Positions 7,746 through 17,435 of a stretch of DNA of 64,000 nucleotides are shown here, in pieces. Below the pieces are notes generated by a model that saw only the letters and a program-made list of their open reading frames with translations, searched no databases and was not told the origin of the DNA. The stretch is from Pseudomonas taiwanensis DSM 21245 (lineage in GTDB: Bacteria; Pseudomonadota; Gammaproteobacteria; Pseudomonadales; Pseudomonadaceae). The DNA lies in contig NZ_AUEC01000015.1 in the NCBI RefSeq assembly GCF_000425785.1, positions 1 through 64,000 of the forward strand, read 5' to 3'. A program made the position numbers and the translations under genes. Each line of letters opens with the position of its first letter. The stretch's first letter is position 1.

Positions 7746-9635
7746 ATGTCTGCAGAAGTTCAACTCGTCATTCAGGTCGGGGAACATTATTTATATCAGC
7801 AGGACAGGTATCAAGTGGTAGATATCATCGCGAATACGGTACAGCTACGAAGCCTTCGGCGCTCGAGCGACATCATTTTCCAATCCTATGAGCGTTTGCT
7901 GCAGTCGTGGCAACGCGGAAACTTCGTCCGGATTCAAGAAGCCCCTCTCAAAGGAGCAGCCAATAAGATTGTAGCCGGGCTTTCTCATATAGAGCGTACC
8001 CACTTGGATCGCCGGACGGCCTATACGCTAGCAGTTGAGACCGATCAGCATGGAAAACTCCCTATAAATGAGACACGTAAACTCATTGATCGAGTTGCGC
8101 AAAGGATTGGTGATACACATCCTCCCAGCTATTCGGCGCTATATGTCTGGAATAGAAAATTCAAAATATCCGGAGGAAGTCCGATCGCGCTTATTCCAAA
8201 ACCTCGCAAACACAAGAATCGTCTTGGGCGGCAACATATCGAAACTCAAGAGACGATCATAAAGACTCTTGACCAACTCTACTATAAGCGTCCACCCGCC
8301 TCTCTGTCAGATGTCATAGATGCCATTCAGGAAAAAATTAAAATGATCAATCGTCAGCGTATTGAACATTTTAAGATCCCATCTAAGACAACCTTGTGGC
8401 GCATTATCAGCGAGCTTGACACTTATACGAAAGAACTCCATCAATTAGGCTACCGCGAGGCGTCGAAGCATCAGAAGTGGAGCAAACGAACGCCACAGTC
8501 AGCATATCTATTGCAATATCTGGAATGCGACACGCATGTCGTGGATTTGGAGCTCGTGGATGATCAAGGCGTAAATGTTGGAAAATGTTACTTGACCGTT
8601 GTATTGGAGCTAAAAAGCCGTCGCGTCATTGGTTACGACTTGTCATTCAACCCACCGAGTCTCGAGAAGACGCTTCGCGCACTGAAAATGTCGCTCTCGA
8701 AAAACTTTGAATACAACGGGCTTGGTAGCCATTACAAAGTTGACAATGGTCCTGATTTTATCGCCGAACTCTTAGCAGACAAATTTCATTTATTGGGGGC
8801 CAAGATGGCTTTTTGCGCACCCGGCAGCCCTGATCAAAAACCACATGTAGAAAAGTGGTTTGATACTTTTGAAGAGCAACTACCCCACATTATGAAAGGG
8901 ACCACGTACTCTAACCCCCGAGAATGCGGTGACTATAAATCGGCTGAACACGCGATTTACACCCTAGAGCGCTTCCAGCAAATTTTTTCAAATTGGCTGG
9001 AAAAGATCTACCATCAAAGCCCTCACTTCAGCCTCAACGGTTTGTCTCCAACCGTCGTCTGGAATGAACATCTTGATCCTGTATTCCCACCGCGGAAATT
9101 TTCTGACGAGGACATCCACCAACTGTTCCTCAGCAAAACCACAGCCACGCCATCCAATGGACGCCTGAGGTTCAACAATCTGCAATGGACCCTTCCGGCA
9201 GTACCATTCTTGGGCACCCAAGGAATTTCTTCACCTGATTTGGACCTCTATTACGATATTTCCGAGCTCGGGTACGCATGGACATGCCACCCAAAAAACC
9301 CTGAGAAAATTTTCAAACTAGAAGCGGTCGATCCTGAATACCAGTGTGGCCTGACTATGTCCACCCATGAGGAGATCCACCGAAAACTCCTTGAAAAGGC
9401 GAAGACCTTTGATTTCTCCTCTGCAAAACAAGAGCGGTTACTCCTTATTGAAGAGTGCAGCCAGGCGACTAAGCGGTCTGAAAAGCAGATGCGCAAAAAG
9501 ATGAAAGAATCTGTTCCACCTAGCAGCGCGTCTCAGATGCCCTCTCACTCTACCGATTTGGCCATGCCACTGAATGTAGAAAACAATGTGCCTTCCGACA
9601 TGGAAGTTATGCAGTTCAAACCTTACCCTGAATAA
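7746..9635 (+). CDS. tnsB: TnsB-like DDE transposase
   Basis: A 629-aa transposase of the TnsB/TniA/MuA group (retroviral integrase fold), which binds the transposon ends and joins the 3' ends to target DNA. The catalytic triad is visible: Asp in LECDTHVVDL, Asp in YKVDNGPDFIAEL, and Glu in QKPHVEKWFDTFEEQ, followed by a Mu-type C-terminal beta-barrel region. The frame is open from 7710, but the ATG at 7746 has GGAG eight bases upstream and begins MSAEVQLVIQ. The tail (after about residue 540) is polar and charged and would be the part that contacts TnsC. GC content is lower than that of the surrounding chromosome. Confidence 0.9.
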   Translation: MSAEVQLVIQVGEHYLYQQDRYQVVDIIANTVQLRSLRRSSDIIFQSYERLLQSWQRGNFVRIQEAPLKGAANKIVAGLSHIERTHLDRRTAYTLAVETDQHGKLPINETRKLIDRVAQRIGDTHPPSYSALYVWNRKFKISGGSPIALIPKPRKHKNRLGRQHIETQETIIKTLDQLYYKRPPASLSDVIDAIQEKIKMINRQRIEHFKIPSKTTLWRIISELDTYTKELHQLGYREASKHQKWSKRTPQSAYLLQYLECDTHVVDLELVDDQGVNVGKCYLTVVLELKSRRVIGYDLSFNPPSLEKTLRALKMSLSKNFEYNGLGSHYKVDNGPDFIAELLADKFHLLGAKMAFCAPGSPDQKPHVEKWFDTFEEQLPHIMKGTTYSNPRECGDYKSAEHAIYTLERFQQIFSNWLEKIYHQSPHFSLNGLSPTVVWNEHLDPVFPPRKFSDEDIHQLFLSKTTATPSNGRLRFNNLQWTLPAVPFLGTQGISSPDLDLYYDISELGYAWTCHPKNPEKIFKLEAVDPEYQCGLTMSTHEEIHRKLLEKAKTFDFSSAKQERLLLIEECSQATKRSEKQMRKKMKESVPPSSASQMPSHSTDLAMPLNVENNVPSDMEVMQFKPYPE

Positions 9636-9669
9636 CCCTAGTCATCACTGACAAAAACGGGAGTGCAAA

Positions 9670-10629
9670 ATGAATGATATAGATACTCTGATAAGTCTTT
9701 ATTCCAATCAGATCGTCTTTTTCAGCCATTACCGCAAGGCGTATGCGATGATGGTTAAGTCAGTAGAGTCGACCCGTACACGCCAGAGACCCAATTGCTG
9801 TGTGATAGCGGGACCCTCGGGAGTTGGGAAGTCCACAATCGCTATGCTCTACCGAGATTCTTTTCCGCCTCCTACACGTGTCATCACCCCTGAAGACAGT
9901 ATAATAGAAGAGTTACCCGCGTTCTACTTTTGCTTACCATCAGCAGCCACAGTAAAGTCCTTTCTCAAAACGCTGATCAAGGCTCTGGGCAGCGAAGATG
10001 GACAGGGTGACACAGTCGATTTGAAGGCACGGGCCATCAGGGTATTCAAAGAGCGCAACGTGAAGGTGTGTTTTTTAGATGAACTTCAATTCCTTACAAG
10101 CCCTGATACTCAGCACTCAAGAGACGCAGTGATCAACTGCCTCAACGACTTACTAAATAGCATTAACATACCTATTATCATCCTCGGGACCGAGGCATGC
10201 ATTGATGTGGTATACAGCAGAGAGGTATTGGCCCGACGCTACCCGTACCGTGTCGACTTTGGCTACCTACGTTTCAGCACAAATGAAAACTCTGACTACA
10301 TGCAACTTTTGAACAGCCTTGACTCAAAGCTGTATGAGATAGGCCAATTGAACGCAGGAGTACACCTGACAGATCATCGCCTTGCGACAGGACTATTCAT
10401 CGCCAGCAACGGTAGTTTAGAGTACATTAAAAAAATAACATGCGAAGTCCTTGAGGTCTGCCTGCACCGGAACCGGAAAATGCTATTTACGGACTTTATC
10501 AACGCGGCCGACTCCATACATCTATCATTAAGTTTATACCCCGGAAAAAATCCTTTTACACTTTCAGGCAGTCAAATACCTAGAGCATTGGAGCGATATC
10601 ATGAATTTACACTACCTCCCCCTCGCTAA
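9670..10629 (+). CDS. tnsC: TnsC/TniB-like AAA+ ATPase
   Basis: A 319-aa AAA+ regulator that links target selection by the TniQ-type protein to the TnsAB transposase. Walker A is GPSGVGKST (residues 48-56), Walker B is KVCFLDELQF (about 135-144), and a sensor-1-like stretch IPIIILGTEA and an arginine-rich REVLARRYPYRVDF follow. At 319 aa it is shorter than Tn7 TnsC (about 555 aa) and closer to TniB in size. GGGAG precedes the ATG. The last 29 nt overlap the start of tniQ, suggesting coupled translation. Confidence 0.88.
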   Translation: MNDIDTLISLYSNQIVFFSHYRKAYAMMVKSVESTRTRQRPNCCVIAGPSGVGKSTIAMLYRDSFPPPTRVITPEDSIIEELPAFYFCLPSAATVKSFLKTLIKALGSEDGQGDTVDLKARAIRVFKERNVKVCFLDELQFLTSPDTQHSRDAVINCLNDLLNSINIPIIILGTEACIDVVYSREVLARRYPYRVDFGYLRFSTNENSDYMQLLNSLDSKLYEIGQLNAGVHLTDHRLATGLFIASNGSLEYIKKITCEVLEVCLHRNRKMLFTDFINAADSIHLSLSLYPGKNPFTLSGSQIPRALERYHEFTLPPPR

Positions 10630-12946
10630 ACCTGACGAATCGCCTACAAGCATGATTCGCCGAACGGCAATTCACAACGGCTATTCCAGCTGCACGATGT
10701 TTATGAGGCACTTCCTTGGCACCAGTTATTACAATCACCTTCTATTCCAAGAAGGCGAATTAGCGCGCAAATTAGCCGAACAGGCACGCCCCTACGACAA
10801 AGAATTGCTCAAGGGATTTTACCAGGTAAAATTAAAAGCCAACAATCAAACACGAATCATTTCGCTACACAATATCACCATCCCGAATGCGTTACTTCGG
10901 TATAGCGAGGCCGCTATCTGCACTGACTGCTGGCAGGAAGAACTGGAGAACAAAATCAAAGACTTAAGATCCTCTTCGTATTGCCTGCGGCACCGCAAGC
11001 AATATTTATCCTATTGTTTATCTTGCGGACGTCACTTTACTTGGTACAACCAGATAACAATTAAATGCATTTGCGGCACTCCAATTCAATCACCCTCTGT
11101 TAGCTCAGCCGATGTATATCCAGAAAGTCTTGTCGCCAGCCTGCTAGGATCGGAAAGCCAGGAGCGACTTGATCTGTTTTCGCAAACACTAACTACTATG
11201 GACTTCTATGCCTCCAAACAAAAAGACCCCGTACGCAATCGCAACATTGTTAAAACCGCAATAGGGCTAGCACTTAATGATCTGGAACTATGCGCCGAAG
11301 CGCTGGCCAATCTTTCCAACACCAGTTCAACACGGGGAAATGCAATGCTACTCGCAAAACTTCCAAGTAGCCCCGATCAAATTGATGCAATTTCAAAAAT
11401 ACTTGCTAAGAAAACCAAAACTTTCAGCCAGAGCTGCACCGAAACACTTAATACCGAACAGGTTAAAAAAGTAATTAAGGTATCAGAAGCACACTGGAAC
11501 AAGATTCAAGCCCACCCTAAATTCCCACGAACTTCCAGGACGCGCCCGCGCTATGACAACTCCGACATCAACACAATCTTAGCGATTTACGAAGACATAA
11601 GAATTCACAGGCCCCATACTTATGAGCACGAATTAATTTCGCTGAGGGAATGCTATACCACACTAAAAATGCCGAAACCAAATTTCTCCAATTTGTGCAA
11701 ACAGGGATTCTTTGGCCCTACTTTCCAACTCGGAGCAGCCACGCAACATTTTTTCGAAGCTGCAAAATTTGAAGTTTTTCACCGCGAATATATTTCAGTT
11801 TGGCAATTAGCTCAAGAATACAGCCTTAACGTGCTAACCGTCCGAAAAATTATCAGCAAAGGCAAACTAAATACTATTAAAACTGATCGCTATGTGTCGT
11901 CCACATCGCCCCTTGCTTCTTTTATCAAGCGAAAAGATATTGCGGCATTCAATCAATTCAAGGAAAGTCATGAAGCAGACGCAAAACTTACAGCGCAAGC
12001 AATTCTTCATGGCTGCCCTGCGCTACCTACATCCATGTCCACTTTAGTTCTGAGCAGTCACGACGCTGCATTACACCTGCGCACACATCGCAAGTACATT
12101 TATGCACTGATACATAAGGGCTTTCTCGATGCGTATCGCAAAGGCCGAGAACTGCATGTAACTCTCGATTCATTTAAAAAACTTAGGCAAGAATTCATGA
12201 CTGGAACCGAGCTTGCAAAGCATCTGGACATTCATTGCGCCTACATACCTCAAGTTCTAGCACATCACGGACTGCTTGACTTAGCGATTGTACTTCCGTA
12301 CTGTCAAGTTCAATATTTATATAGGCGCTCAGATTTCACTGAGGAGCGCCTCGCAACCCTCAATCCAAGTAAAAGTGATTATGGGCGGGCGCGCCAAGAA
12401 AAAAAACTTATAAGAGTTTCCAAGGTTCGTCAAGAATTTGAAATAATTCCTCACGAGTTCCACAAAATCACTTTCCATATATTTAACGCCCGCCCGGAGC
12501 ATTACCGCACCGAAAGACATAGGCGCTACTTATCAGAGTCTGAAGCCAACCGTATTCGTCGCTTTATTGGAACGTTAAGGTCGGTTTCCACCCTGAGTGT
12601 TGAATACGGCGTTTCGCAAGTAGAAATTGAGTGTCGATTCATCCGGAACAATTCAATCGAGAGCCTCCGCATCGGCACTGAACACTATATAAGCAAAGTC
12701 AACTACAAAGTCCTTGATCAGTTCTATGCATCCAACTTCACTCTTAAACAGGCTAGTAAAATCACCGGACTACCCGGCAGTTACTTGCAGGGCCTGCTAA
12801 TGAAGAAAGCCATTAAAGCTTCGAAAATCCCACTTGGCGGACATCCAACGCCGACCATGATCTCAATCAAAGCCCTTCGTAAGGCCATCAGTCGATACAA
12901 GCGCAACGGAAGCAAGTTGCTTCACTTGAAGCTGGCAAATTTATAA
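10601..12946 (+). CDS. tniQ: TniQ/TnsD-like target-site selector, very long
   Basis: A 781-aa protein. Residues 1-165 are a TniQ domain with the usual opening (LPLAKPDESPTSMIRRTA) and a zinc-finger set: CTDC, CLRH, CLSCG and CICG. TniQ-family proteins choose the insertion site, TnsD by binding an attachment sequence. The rest has repeated helix-turn-helix-like units near residues 400, 486, 533, 665 and 714 (for example WQLAQEYSLNVLTVRKII, LKQASKITGLPGSYLQ), each followed by a short basic wing. This is well beyond the roughly 500 aa of Tn7 TnsD. TTGGAG lies eight bases before the ATG. The long C-terminal region probably reads a specific DNA target, which I cannot name from the sequence. Confidence 0.85.
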   Translation: MNLHYLPLAKPDESPTSMIRRTAIHNGYSSCTMFMRHFLGTSYYNHLLFQEGELARKLAEQARPYDKELLKGFYQVKLKANNQTRIISLHNITIPNALLRYSEAAICTDCWQEELENKIKDLRSSSYCLRHRKQYLSYCLSCGRHFTWYNQITIKCICGTPIQSPSVSSADVYPESLVASLLGSESQERLDLFSQTLTTMDFYASKQKDPVRNRNIVKTAIGLALNDLELCAEALANLSNTSSTRGNAMLLAKLPSSPDQIDAISKILAKKTKTFSQSCTETLNTEQVKKVIKVSEAHWNKIQAHPKFPRTSRTRPRYDNSDINTILAIYEDIRIHRPHTYEHELISLRECYTTLKMPKPNFSNLCKQGFFGPTFQLGAATQHFFEAAKFEVFHREYISVWQLAQEYSLNVLTVRKIISKGKLNTIKTDRYVSSTSPLASFIKRKDIAAFNQFKESHEADAKLTAQAILHGCPALPTSMSTLVLSSHDAALHLRTHRKYIYALIHKGFLDAYRKGRELHVTLDSFKKLRQEFMTGTELAKHLDIHCAYIPQVLAHHGLLDLAIVLPYCQVQYLYRRSDFTEERLATLNPSKSDYGRARQEKKLIRVSKVRQEFEIIPHEFHKITFHIFNARPEHYRTERHRRYLSESEANRIRRFIGTLRSVSTLSVEYGVSQVEIECRFIRNNSIESLRIGTEHYISKVNYKVLDQFYASNFTLKQASKITGLPGSYLQGLLMKKAIKASKIPLGGHPTPTMISIKALRKAISRYKRNGSKLLHLKLANL

Positions 12947-13028
12947 CATCAACATCCTTTCTAAGCTTTCGAAAAAGTGCTAGCTATCAAGCCTACGTCA
13001 TCATTTTCTGAAAATAAGTTCGCCATTT

Positions 13029-13054
13029 CTATTTTTTTGAAATAGCATTTTTTT
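13029..13054 (+). terminator. Rho-independent terminator after tniQ
   Basis: CTATTT and AAATAG form a 6-bp stem over a TTTTG loop, followed after one C and one A by seven T residues (13048-13054). It stands 80 bp after the tniQ stop codon, in AT-rich sequence, and would end the tns operon. Confidence 0.55.
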
Positions 13055-13452
13055 CATTGTGAATTAATCTCCCTCGCCCTGAGGCTTATCAGGCTGATCA
13101 TTTCAATGGTTTCTGAAAAACGTCGCCAGGCCTGAGTGACCCGTTTGAACTGAAATTCTTCCATCGAGGTTTGAAATGGATCCAAGCCAGCCCTGATGAG
13201 CCCGTTAGCCGTTGCAACAGCTGCCGCCCGGAATCTGCATTTCAAGTGCAATGCACCCTGCTGGGCGGTTCGAGGATCAATGACCAGACTTGGGCCTGCG
13301 GACTAGGCGTTCGTTGCAGGGTTGCGCGCGGGGAATTCCGCTGATCGACGACAGCCACTGGGCACGAGCTTCGCGATGATGACGGCCACAACGGCACCGT
13401 GGCATATTGAATGCTCGTGACCTGATCCTGGCATTCGGATTTGGAGGATTCC
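13055..13452. other. Intergenic region between tns operon and carbonic anhydrase
   Basis: No recognised gene is present. A 65-codon minus-strand frame (13054-13251) has a plausible product beginning MHLKCRFRAAAVATANGLI, but no family was recognised and the start lacks a clear ribosome binding site. Base composition changes here from AT-rich (before about 13,070) to GC-rich, so a boundary of the Tn7-like element may lie in or near this stretch. Confidence 0.4.
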
Positions 13453-14112
13453 ATGCGTGACATCATTGACGGCTTTCTGCGCTTTCAGCGAGAGGTTTAC
13501 CCCCAACGCGTCGAGCTATTCAAGCAACTCGCGACGACGCAAAACCCGAAGGCATTGTTCGTCACCTGCTCGGACAGTCGTGTCGTACCTGAACTTCTTA
13601 CACAGCGCGAACCGGGCGAACTGTTCGTGATTCGCAACGCCGGTAACATCGTGCCGTCCTATGGACCCGAACCCGGCGGCGTCTCGGCAACCGTCGAATA
13701 TGCGGTCGCGGTGCTCGGCGTGCAGGACATCGTGATCTGCGGCCACTCCGACTGCGGTGCGATGGGCGCGATTTCACGCTGCACTTGTCTGGACCATCTT
13801 CCCGCGGTCGCTAGCTGGCTGCGGCACGCAGACGCCGCAAAAGCGATCAACGCGGCGCATGCGTTCGACACGCCTCGCGCCAAGCTCGACGGCCTTGTGC
13901 GGGAAAACGTGATTGCGCAACTGTCGAACCTTCGTACCCACCCCTCGGTCGCACTGGCGCTCGAGCAGGGGCGTTTGAACCTGCACGGCTGGGTCTACGA
14001 CATCGAGGCGGGTTGCATCGATGCGCTTGATGGCGCGACACGAAAATTCGTCTCACTTGCAGACTCGCCGAACACGGTCGCGATCGCTGCGCGCAACAGC
14101 AGACAGATCTGA
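13453..14112 (+). CDS. can: Beta-class carbonic anhydrase
   Basis: A 219-aa beta-carbonic anhydrase interconverting CO2 and bicarbonate in the cytoplasm. The zinc ligands and active-site dyad are visible: CSDSRVVP (Cys and the Asp-Arg dyad, about residues 37-44) and [11 protein letters not shown] (His and Cys, about 96-105), with the usual [15 protein letters not shown] between. TTGGAGG lies five bases before the ATG at 13453. It appears to be a single-gene unit just outside the Tn7-like genes. Such enzymes occur in several copies in Pseudomonas; whether this one is transposon cargo cannot be told without the element's ends. Confidence 0.9.
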   Translation: MRDIIDGFLRFQREVYPQRVELFKQLATTQNPKALFVTCSDSRVVPELLTQREPGELFVIRNAGNIVPSYGPEPGGVSATVEYAVAVLGVQDIVICGHSDCGAMGAISRCTCLDHLPAVASWLRHADAAKAINAAHAFDTPRAKLDGLVRENVIAQLSNLRTHPSVALALEQGRLNLHGWVYDIEAGCIDALDGATRKFVSLADSPNTVAIAARNSRQI

Positions 14113-14251
14113 TGGCGAAAGCCACAAGCGACATCGAGGCAAACAAAGCCCGCGATGGCTGTGGCCAGGTGGCTAGCGCAGGGTCAGTCCAGACCTTGTC
14201 TAGGCTCAGCTACCGCGGCCTAGCCGCACAGTCACCTGAACACGGCCCACC

Positions 14252-14860
14252 TCAGATGAACATTGGCATTAATACGCCGGGCGTCTGCGCGCCGAAGACA
14301 ACGGCCCCATTAATGCGCAAAGAGGGAATCACACGTCCAGCCCAGGCGGCGACAGAAGCTTCGGTTTCCTGCAATTCATCGCTGAAAGCGGCACTTTGCA
14401 TGAATGCCTGAATGTCGCCGAAGGACGCCATCTCGCGCCCCAGCAACTTTTCCAGCATGGCCGGATCACCTATGTCCTGACCATGGCAATACAAGGCTTG
14501 GTACACGCTTTCCACGAATGGCCGGGCAGGCCTGGCGCTGCGCTGCAACCACAGCACCGCCGCAAGCGCCAGCCGCGTGTCCGGAACGCAGACGATTGCG
14601 CTGAACGCCGGTTCAATGCCCAGCATTTGCAGTTCCGTTGCCACGAGGGACTGATGGAGCACCGCTTGTGTCCCGAAGCGGTACGCCAGGAAGTCGCGGT
14701 AGGTCATGCCGGCTGCCGATCGACTCAGCACGCAGCGGCAGGGTTGAAAGGTAACATTCAGTTCTCTATTGGCCTGGGTCATCGCGATCACGAGCCGGCG
14801 CATTGCGACCCAACCCCAAGGGTCGAGAAAGTCGAACGCCAAGATCGGTGGAGTCTGCAT
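14252..14860 (-). CDS. DsbA-fold protein lacking the CxxC motif
   Basis: A 202-aa protein of the DsbA/FrnE/2-hydroxychromene isomerase superfamily. The N-terminal strand reads ILAFDFLDPWGWVAMRRL, where a redox enzyme would have CPWC; the CxxC is absent. The C-terminal RVIPSLRINGAVVFGAQTPGVL matches the family's cis-Pro/GAQ region. The frame is open to 14935, but the ATG at 14860 sets the family N-terminus, with AGGG nine bases upstream. It follows a LysR gene on the same strand with 94 bp between. An isomerase or glutathione-dependent role is more likely than disulfide oxidation. Confidence 0.7.
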   Translation of the reverse strand: MQTPPILAFDFLDPWGWVAMRRLVIAMTQANRELNVTFQPCRCVLSRSAAGMTYRDFLAYRFGTQAVLHQSLVATELQMLGIEPAFSAIVCVPDTRLALAAVLWLQRSARPARPFVESVYQALYCHGQDIGDPAMLEKLLGREMASFGDIQAFMQSAAFSDELQETEASVAAWAGRVIPSLRINGAVVFGAQTPGVLMPMFI

Positions 14861-14954
14861 GATTACTACCCTGAAGGATTCGTTCATCCAAGGGTAAGGC
14901 GTTACGGGGACAGACTGAAGCCACGCACCACGCAATGGAGCGTTGCGTACGCAG

Positions 14955-15857
14955 CTATGCGATATTGAGCAACTCTTTCATGAACTGCGCAAATACCTTG
15001 ATGCGTGTCGATTCACGGTTGATCGGCAAGTAGACGATGTTGATCGAGGAATTGACGGATATCGGGTTCACTTCATATTCCGGCAGCAAGCGGGTGAGCC
15101 GCCCCTGCTGCACATCCTCGGCGACCAGCCAGTCGGCCAACAGTGCAATGCCCTGCCCTGCAACGGCTGCTTGCCTGAGAATATCGGCATTGTTGCTTTG
15201 CATCCGCCCCTGAACCGAAACCGGCAGAGTCTGGTCAGCGACTTCGAAAAGCCAGTCTCGCATCGGCCCACCGTAGTCGAATCGCATACAAGAATGGGTG
15301 CTGAGTTCGCCTGGCTGAGTGGGCGCACCATGCTGTTCAAGGTACGCCGGGCTTGCCACCAGCCAGCGTTGAAAGTGACCGATGGTGGTGCAGATGACTT
15401 CCTCGCTGGAGACCGTCGAGCCCAAGCGAACGGCCAGATCGATTCGGTCCTTGAACAGATCCACCCTCTCATCGCTGAGGTTCAGGCTCACCTCCACCCC
15501 CGGATGACTCGCCAGAAACCGGCCCAAGTGGGGTGAGATCAGGCGCCGGCCGAACTCCACTGGCACGCTGACCCGAAGCTTGCCTTTGGCTTCGCTTCCT
15601 CTGTCCGTCACCCTGCTGTCAGCGGCAGCGAGCGCATCGAGGATGGCCACCGCGCTTTCGAAATAGGCCTGCCCCAAGTCGGTCGGGCTGTTCTGGCGTG
15701 TGCTGCGGGTGATCAGCGTGGTGCCCAGCTCCGACTCCAATGCGGCAACCTGACGCGCTACGGAAGAAGTTGCCACGCCAAGCTTTCGGGCCGCTGCGGA
15801 GTATCCACCGCAGCGCACCGTCTCAACGAACATGCTTAACGCGAGAAACTTATCCAT
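14955..15857 (-). CDS. LysR-family transcriptional regulator
   Basis: A 300-aa LysR regulator: an N-terminal winged helix (residues 1-60, MDKFLALSMFVETVRCGGYS, AARKLGVATSSVARQVAALE) and a two-lobed effector-binding domain (about 90-295). It belongs to the subgroup common beside oxidoreductase and efflux genes. Its neighbours on the same strand are the DsbA-fold protein downstream and an MFS transporter upstream; the molybdenum hydroxylase operon begins further upstream on the other strand. Its targets are probably among these, but no operator is evident. The inducer is unknown. Confidence 0.9.
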   Translation of the reverse strand: MDKFLALSMFVETVRCGGYSAAARKLGVATSSVARQVAALESELGTTLITRSTRQNSPTDLGQAYFESAVAILDALAAADSRVTDRGSEAKGKLRVSVPVEFGRRLISPHLGRFLASHPGVEVSLNLSDERVDLFKDRIDLAVRLGSTVSSEEVICTTIGHFQRWLVASPAYLEQHGAPTQPGELSTHSCMRFDYGGPMRDWLFEVADQTLPVSVQGRMQSNNADILRQAAVAGQGIALLADWLVAEDVQQGRLTRLLPEYEVNPISVNSSINIVYLPINRESTRIKVFAQFMKELLNIA

Positions 15858-15981
15858 ATTTCCGACTCCGTTGAAGATCCATCCGGCAAGCCAGTGTCGT
15901 CACCCGTCGACGCTGCTGGCAGGCTGGATGATAGTCATGTGAACGGACGTGGAAATAGAACAGGCGTGCTCAGCTCATCGA

Positions 15982-17196
15982 TCAGCGCTTGCCCGCATGC
16001 TTCATGAGGAAAATCACCAGCGCCACGGCCGGAAACGCAGCGGCAGTGAAGATCGTGGCTGGCCAGCCAAAGCGCTCATAGAGCGGGCTTGCAAGCATCG
16101 AACCCAGTGCACCGCCGACAAAGATGCTGGTCATGAACACGGCGTTCAGGCGTGCTCGGCTGTTGGGGTCCAGCGCATAGACCTCGCGTTGCCCAAGCAC
16201 CATGTTCAGTTGCACCGCGAAGTCCAAGGCGATTGCCGCTGCCACCAGTCCCAGGTAGCCCAGCCCAGGAATACCACCGATCAGCAGCGCTACCGGTGCC
16301 AGTACCAATGCCACCAAGGTACTGACGTGGCCATGCCCTGCATCGGCCAGACGGCCGGCGATGGGGGCCGCGACGGCACCCACTGCGCCGACCAGCGCGA
16401 ACAGCGCCACCCCATTCTGGCTGAAGCCATAGTGACGGATCAGCTCGATCGGCACGATGGTCCAGAAGAAGCTGAAGCTTGCGAACAACAGGCCTTGGTA
16501 CAGCGAGCGTTCCCGAAGAACGGCATATTGCTTGGCAAGGCCGAACACCGAACCAATCAGACGACCATAGGTGGTGTGATGGTTAGGCATGCGCTTGGGC
16601 AGCAGTACGGCGACCAGCAAGGCAATCGCGACCATCAGCACCGCAGCGCTGAAGAACACACCTCGCCAGCCAATGTATTCGGACACCAGGCTCGCTACGG
16701 GGCGAGCGAGCAAGATCCCGAGCAGCAGGCCGCTCATGATGTTGCCCACCACCCGGCCACGACTGCTTTCAGGTGCCATGTGCGCGGCCAGCGGTACCAG
16801 GATCTGCACGGCGACGGAAGTCAGGCCGATCATCAACGCCGCGATCAGGAACAGCGAGGGCGAGTCCGCAAACCCTGCTGCCGCGAGAAACCCGCCGACG
16901 ACCAGGGTAAAGCCGATCACCAGGCGTTTGTTTTCCATCAAGTCGGCCAGCGGGACCAGGAACAGCAAGCCCGCTGCATAACCGAACTGGGTCAACGAAA
17001 CGATCAGGCTGGCATGTTCGGGCGACAGGCCAATGCTCGGCGCGATCAGTTCGACGATGGGCTGGGCGTAATAGAGGTTTGCAACCACCGCACCGCAGCA
17101 GAATGCGAGGAACACGACCAGCGCTTTGGATAGCGTCGGGGTTGCATCGGCATGCACCGACGGTGAAACAAGTACTTCAGGGCTGCTCGCTGACAT
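15982..17196 (-). CDS. MFS transporter (DHA1-type)
   Basis: A 404-aa inner-membrane protein with about twelve hydrophobic segments, of the major facilitator superfamily. Motifs seen are NLYYAQPIVELIAPSIG near the N-terminus and the loop 2-3 motif VPLADLMENKRLVI (a variant of GxxaDrxGRR). The ATG at 17196 has GGAG nine bases upstream and is preferred to the ATG at 17247. It is divergent from the cytochrome/molybdenum hydroxylase operon, with a 239-bp shared promoter region, so it may export a substrate or product of that enzyme. The transported compound is not evident. Confidence 0.85.
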   Translation of the reverse strand: MSASSPEVLVSPSVHADATPTLSKALVVFLAFCCGAVVANLYYAQPIVELIAPSIGLSPEHASLIVSLTQFGYAAGLLFLVPLADLMENKRLVIGFTLVVGGFLAAAGFADSPSLFLIAALMIGLTSVAVQILVPLAAHMAPESSRGRVVGNIMSGLLLGILLARPVASLVSEYIGWRGVFFSAAVLMVAIALLVAVLLPKRMPNHHTTYGRLIGSVFGLAKQYAVLRERSLYQGLLFASFSFFWTIVPIELIRHYGFSQNGVALFALVGAVGAVAAPIAGRLADAGHGHVSTLVALVLAPVALLIGGIPGLGYLGLVAAAIALDFAVQLNMVLGQREVYALDPNSRARLNAVFMTSIFVGGALGSMLASPLYERFGWPATIFTAAAFPAVALVIFLMKHAGKR

Positions 17197-17435
17197 GGCG
17201 TCATCTCCGGATGGGTTGAAAAGTTCAGGAGCAAGCCTATGCGCCAAGGCGAGGCGTTGGAATATGAACGCCCAGCAACGAAGCTGTGCATGTTGCGCAA
17301 AACTGCCAGCGTTGCGTGAACAGCAAAGCTTCCTTGCGCGAGGGACCTATACCCCTGGAAAACCTGCTCCTTTAGGCTCAGGCCCTCAACCAATCGGTAC
17401 CGAACACGCCGAGGTTGGAGATGAGGAGATCTTCG

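Noticed and set aside
6913..12946. A CRISPR-associated transposon
   Set aside because: No cas genes and no direct-repeat array are seen anywhere in the window, and TniQ has the long TnsD-like form rather than the short Cascade-linked form.
13232..13260. A terminal inverted repeat of an insertion sequence (TGCATTTCAAGTGCAATGCA)
   Set aside because: It is locally near-palindromic, but no partner end, transposase or target duplication was found.
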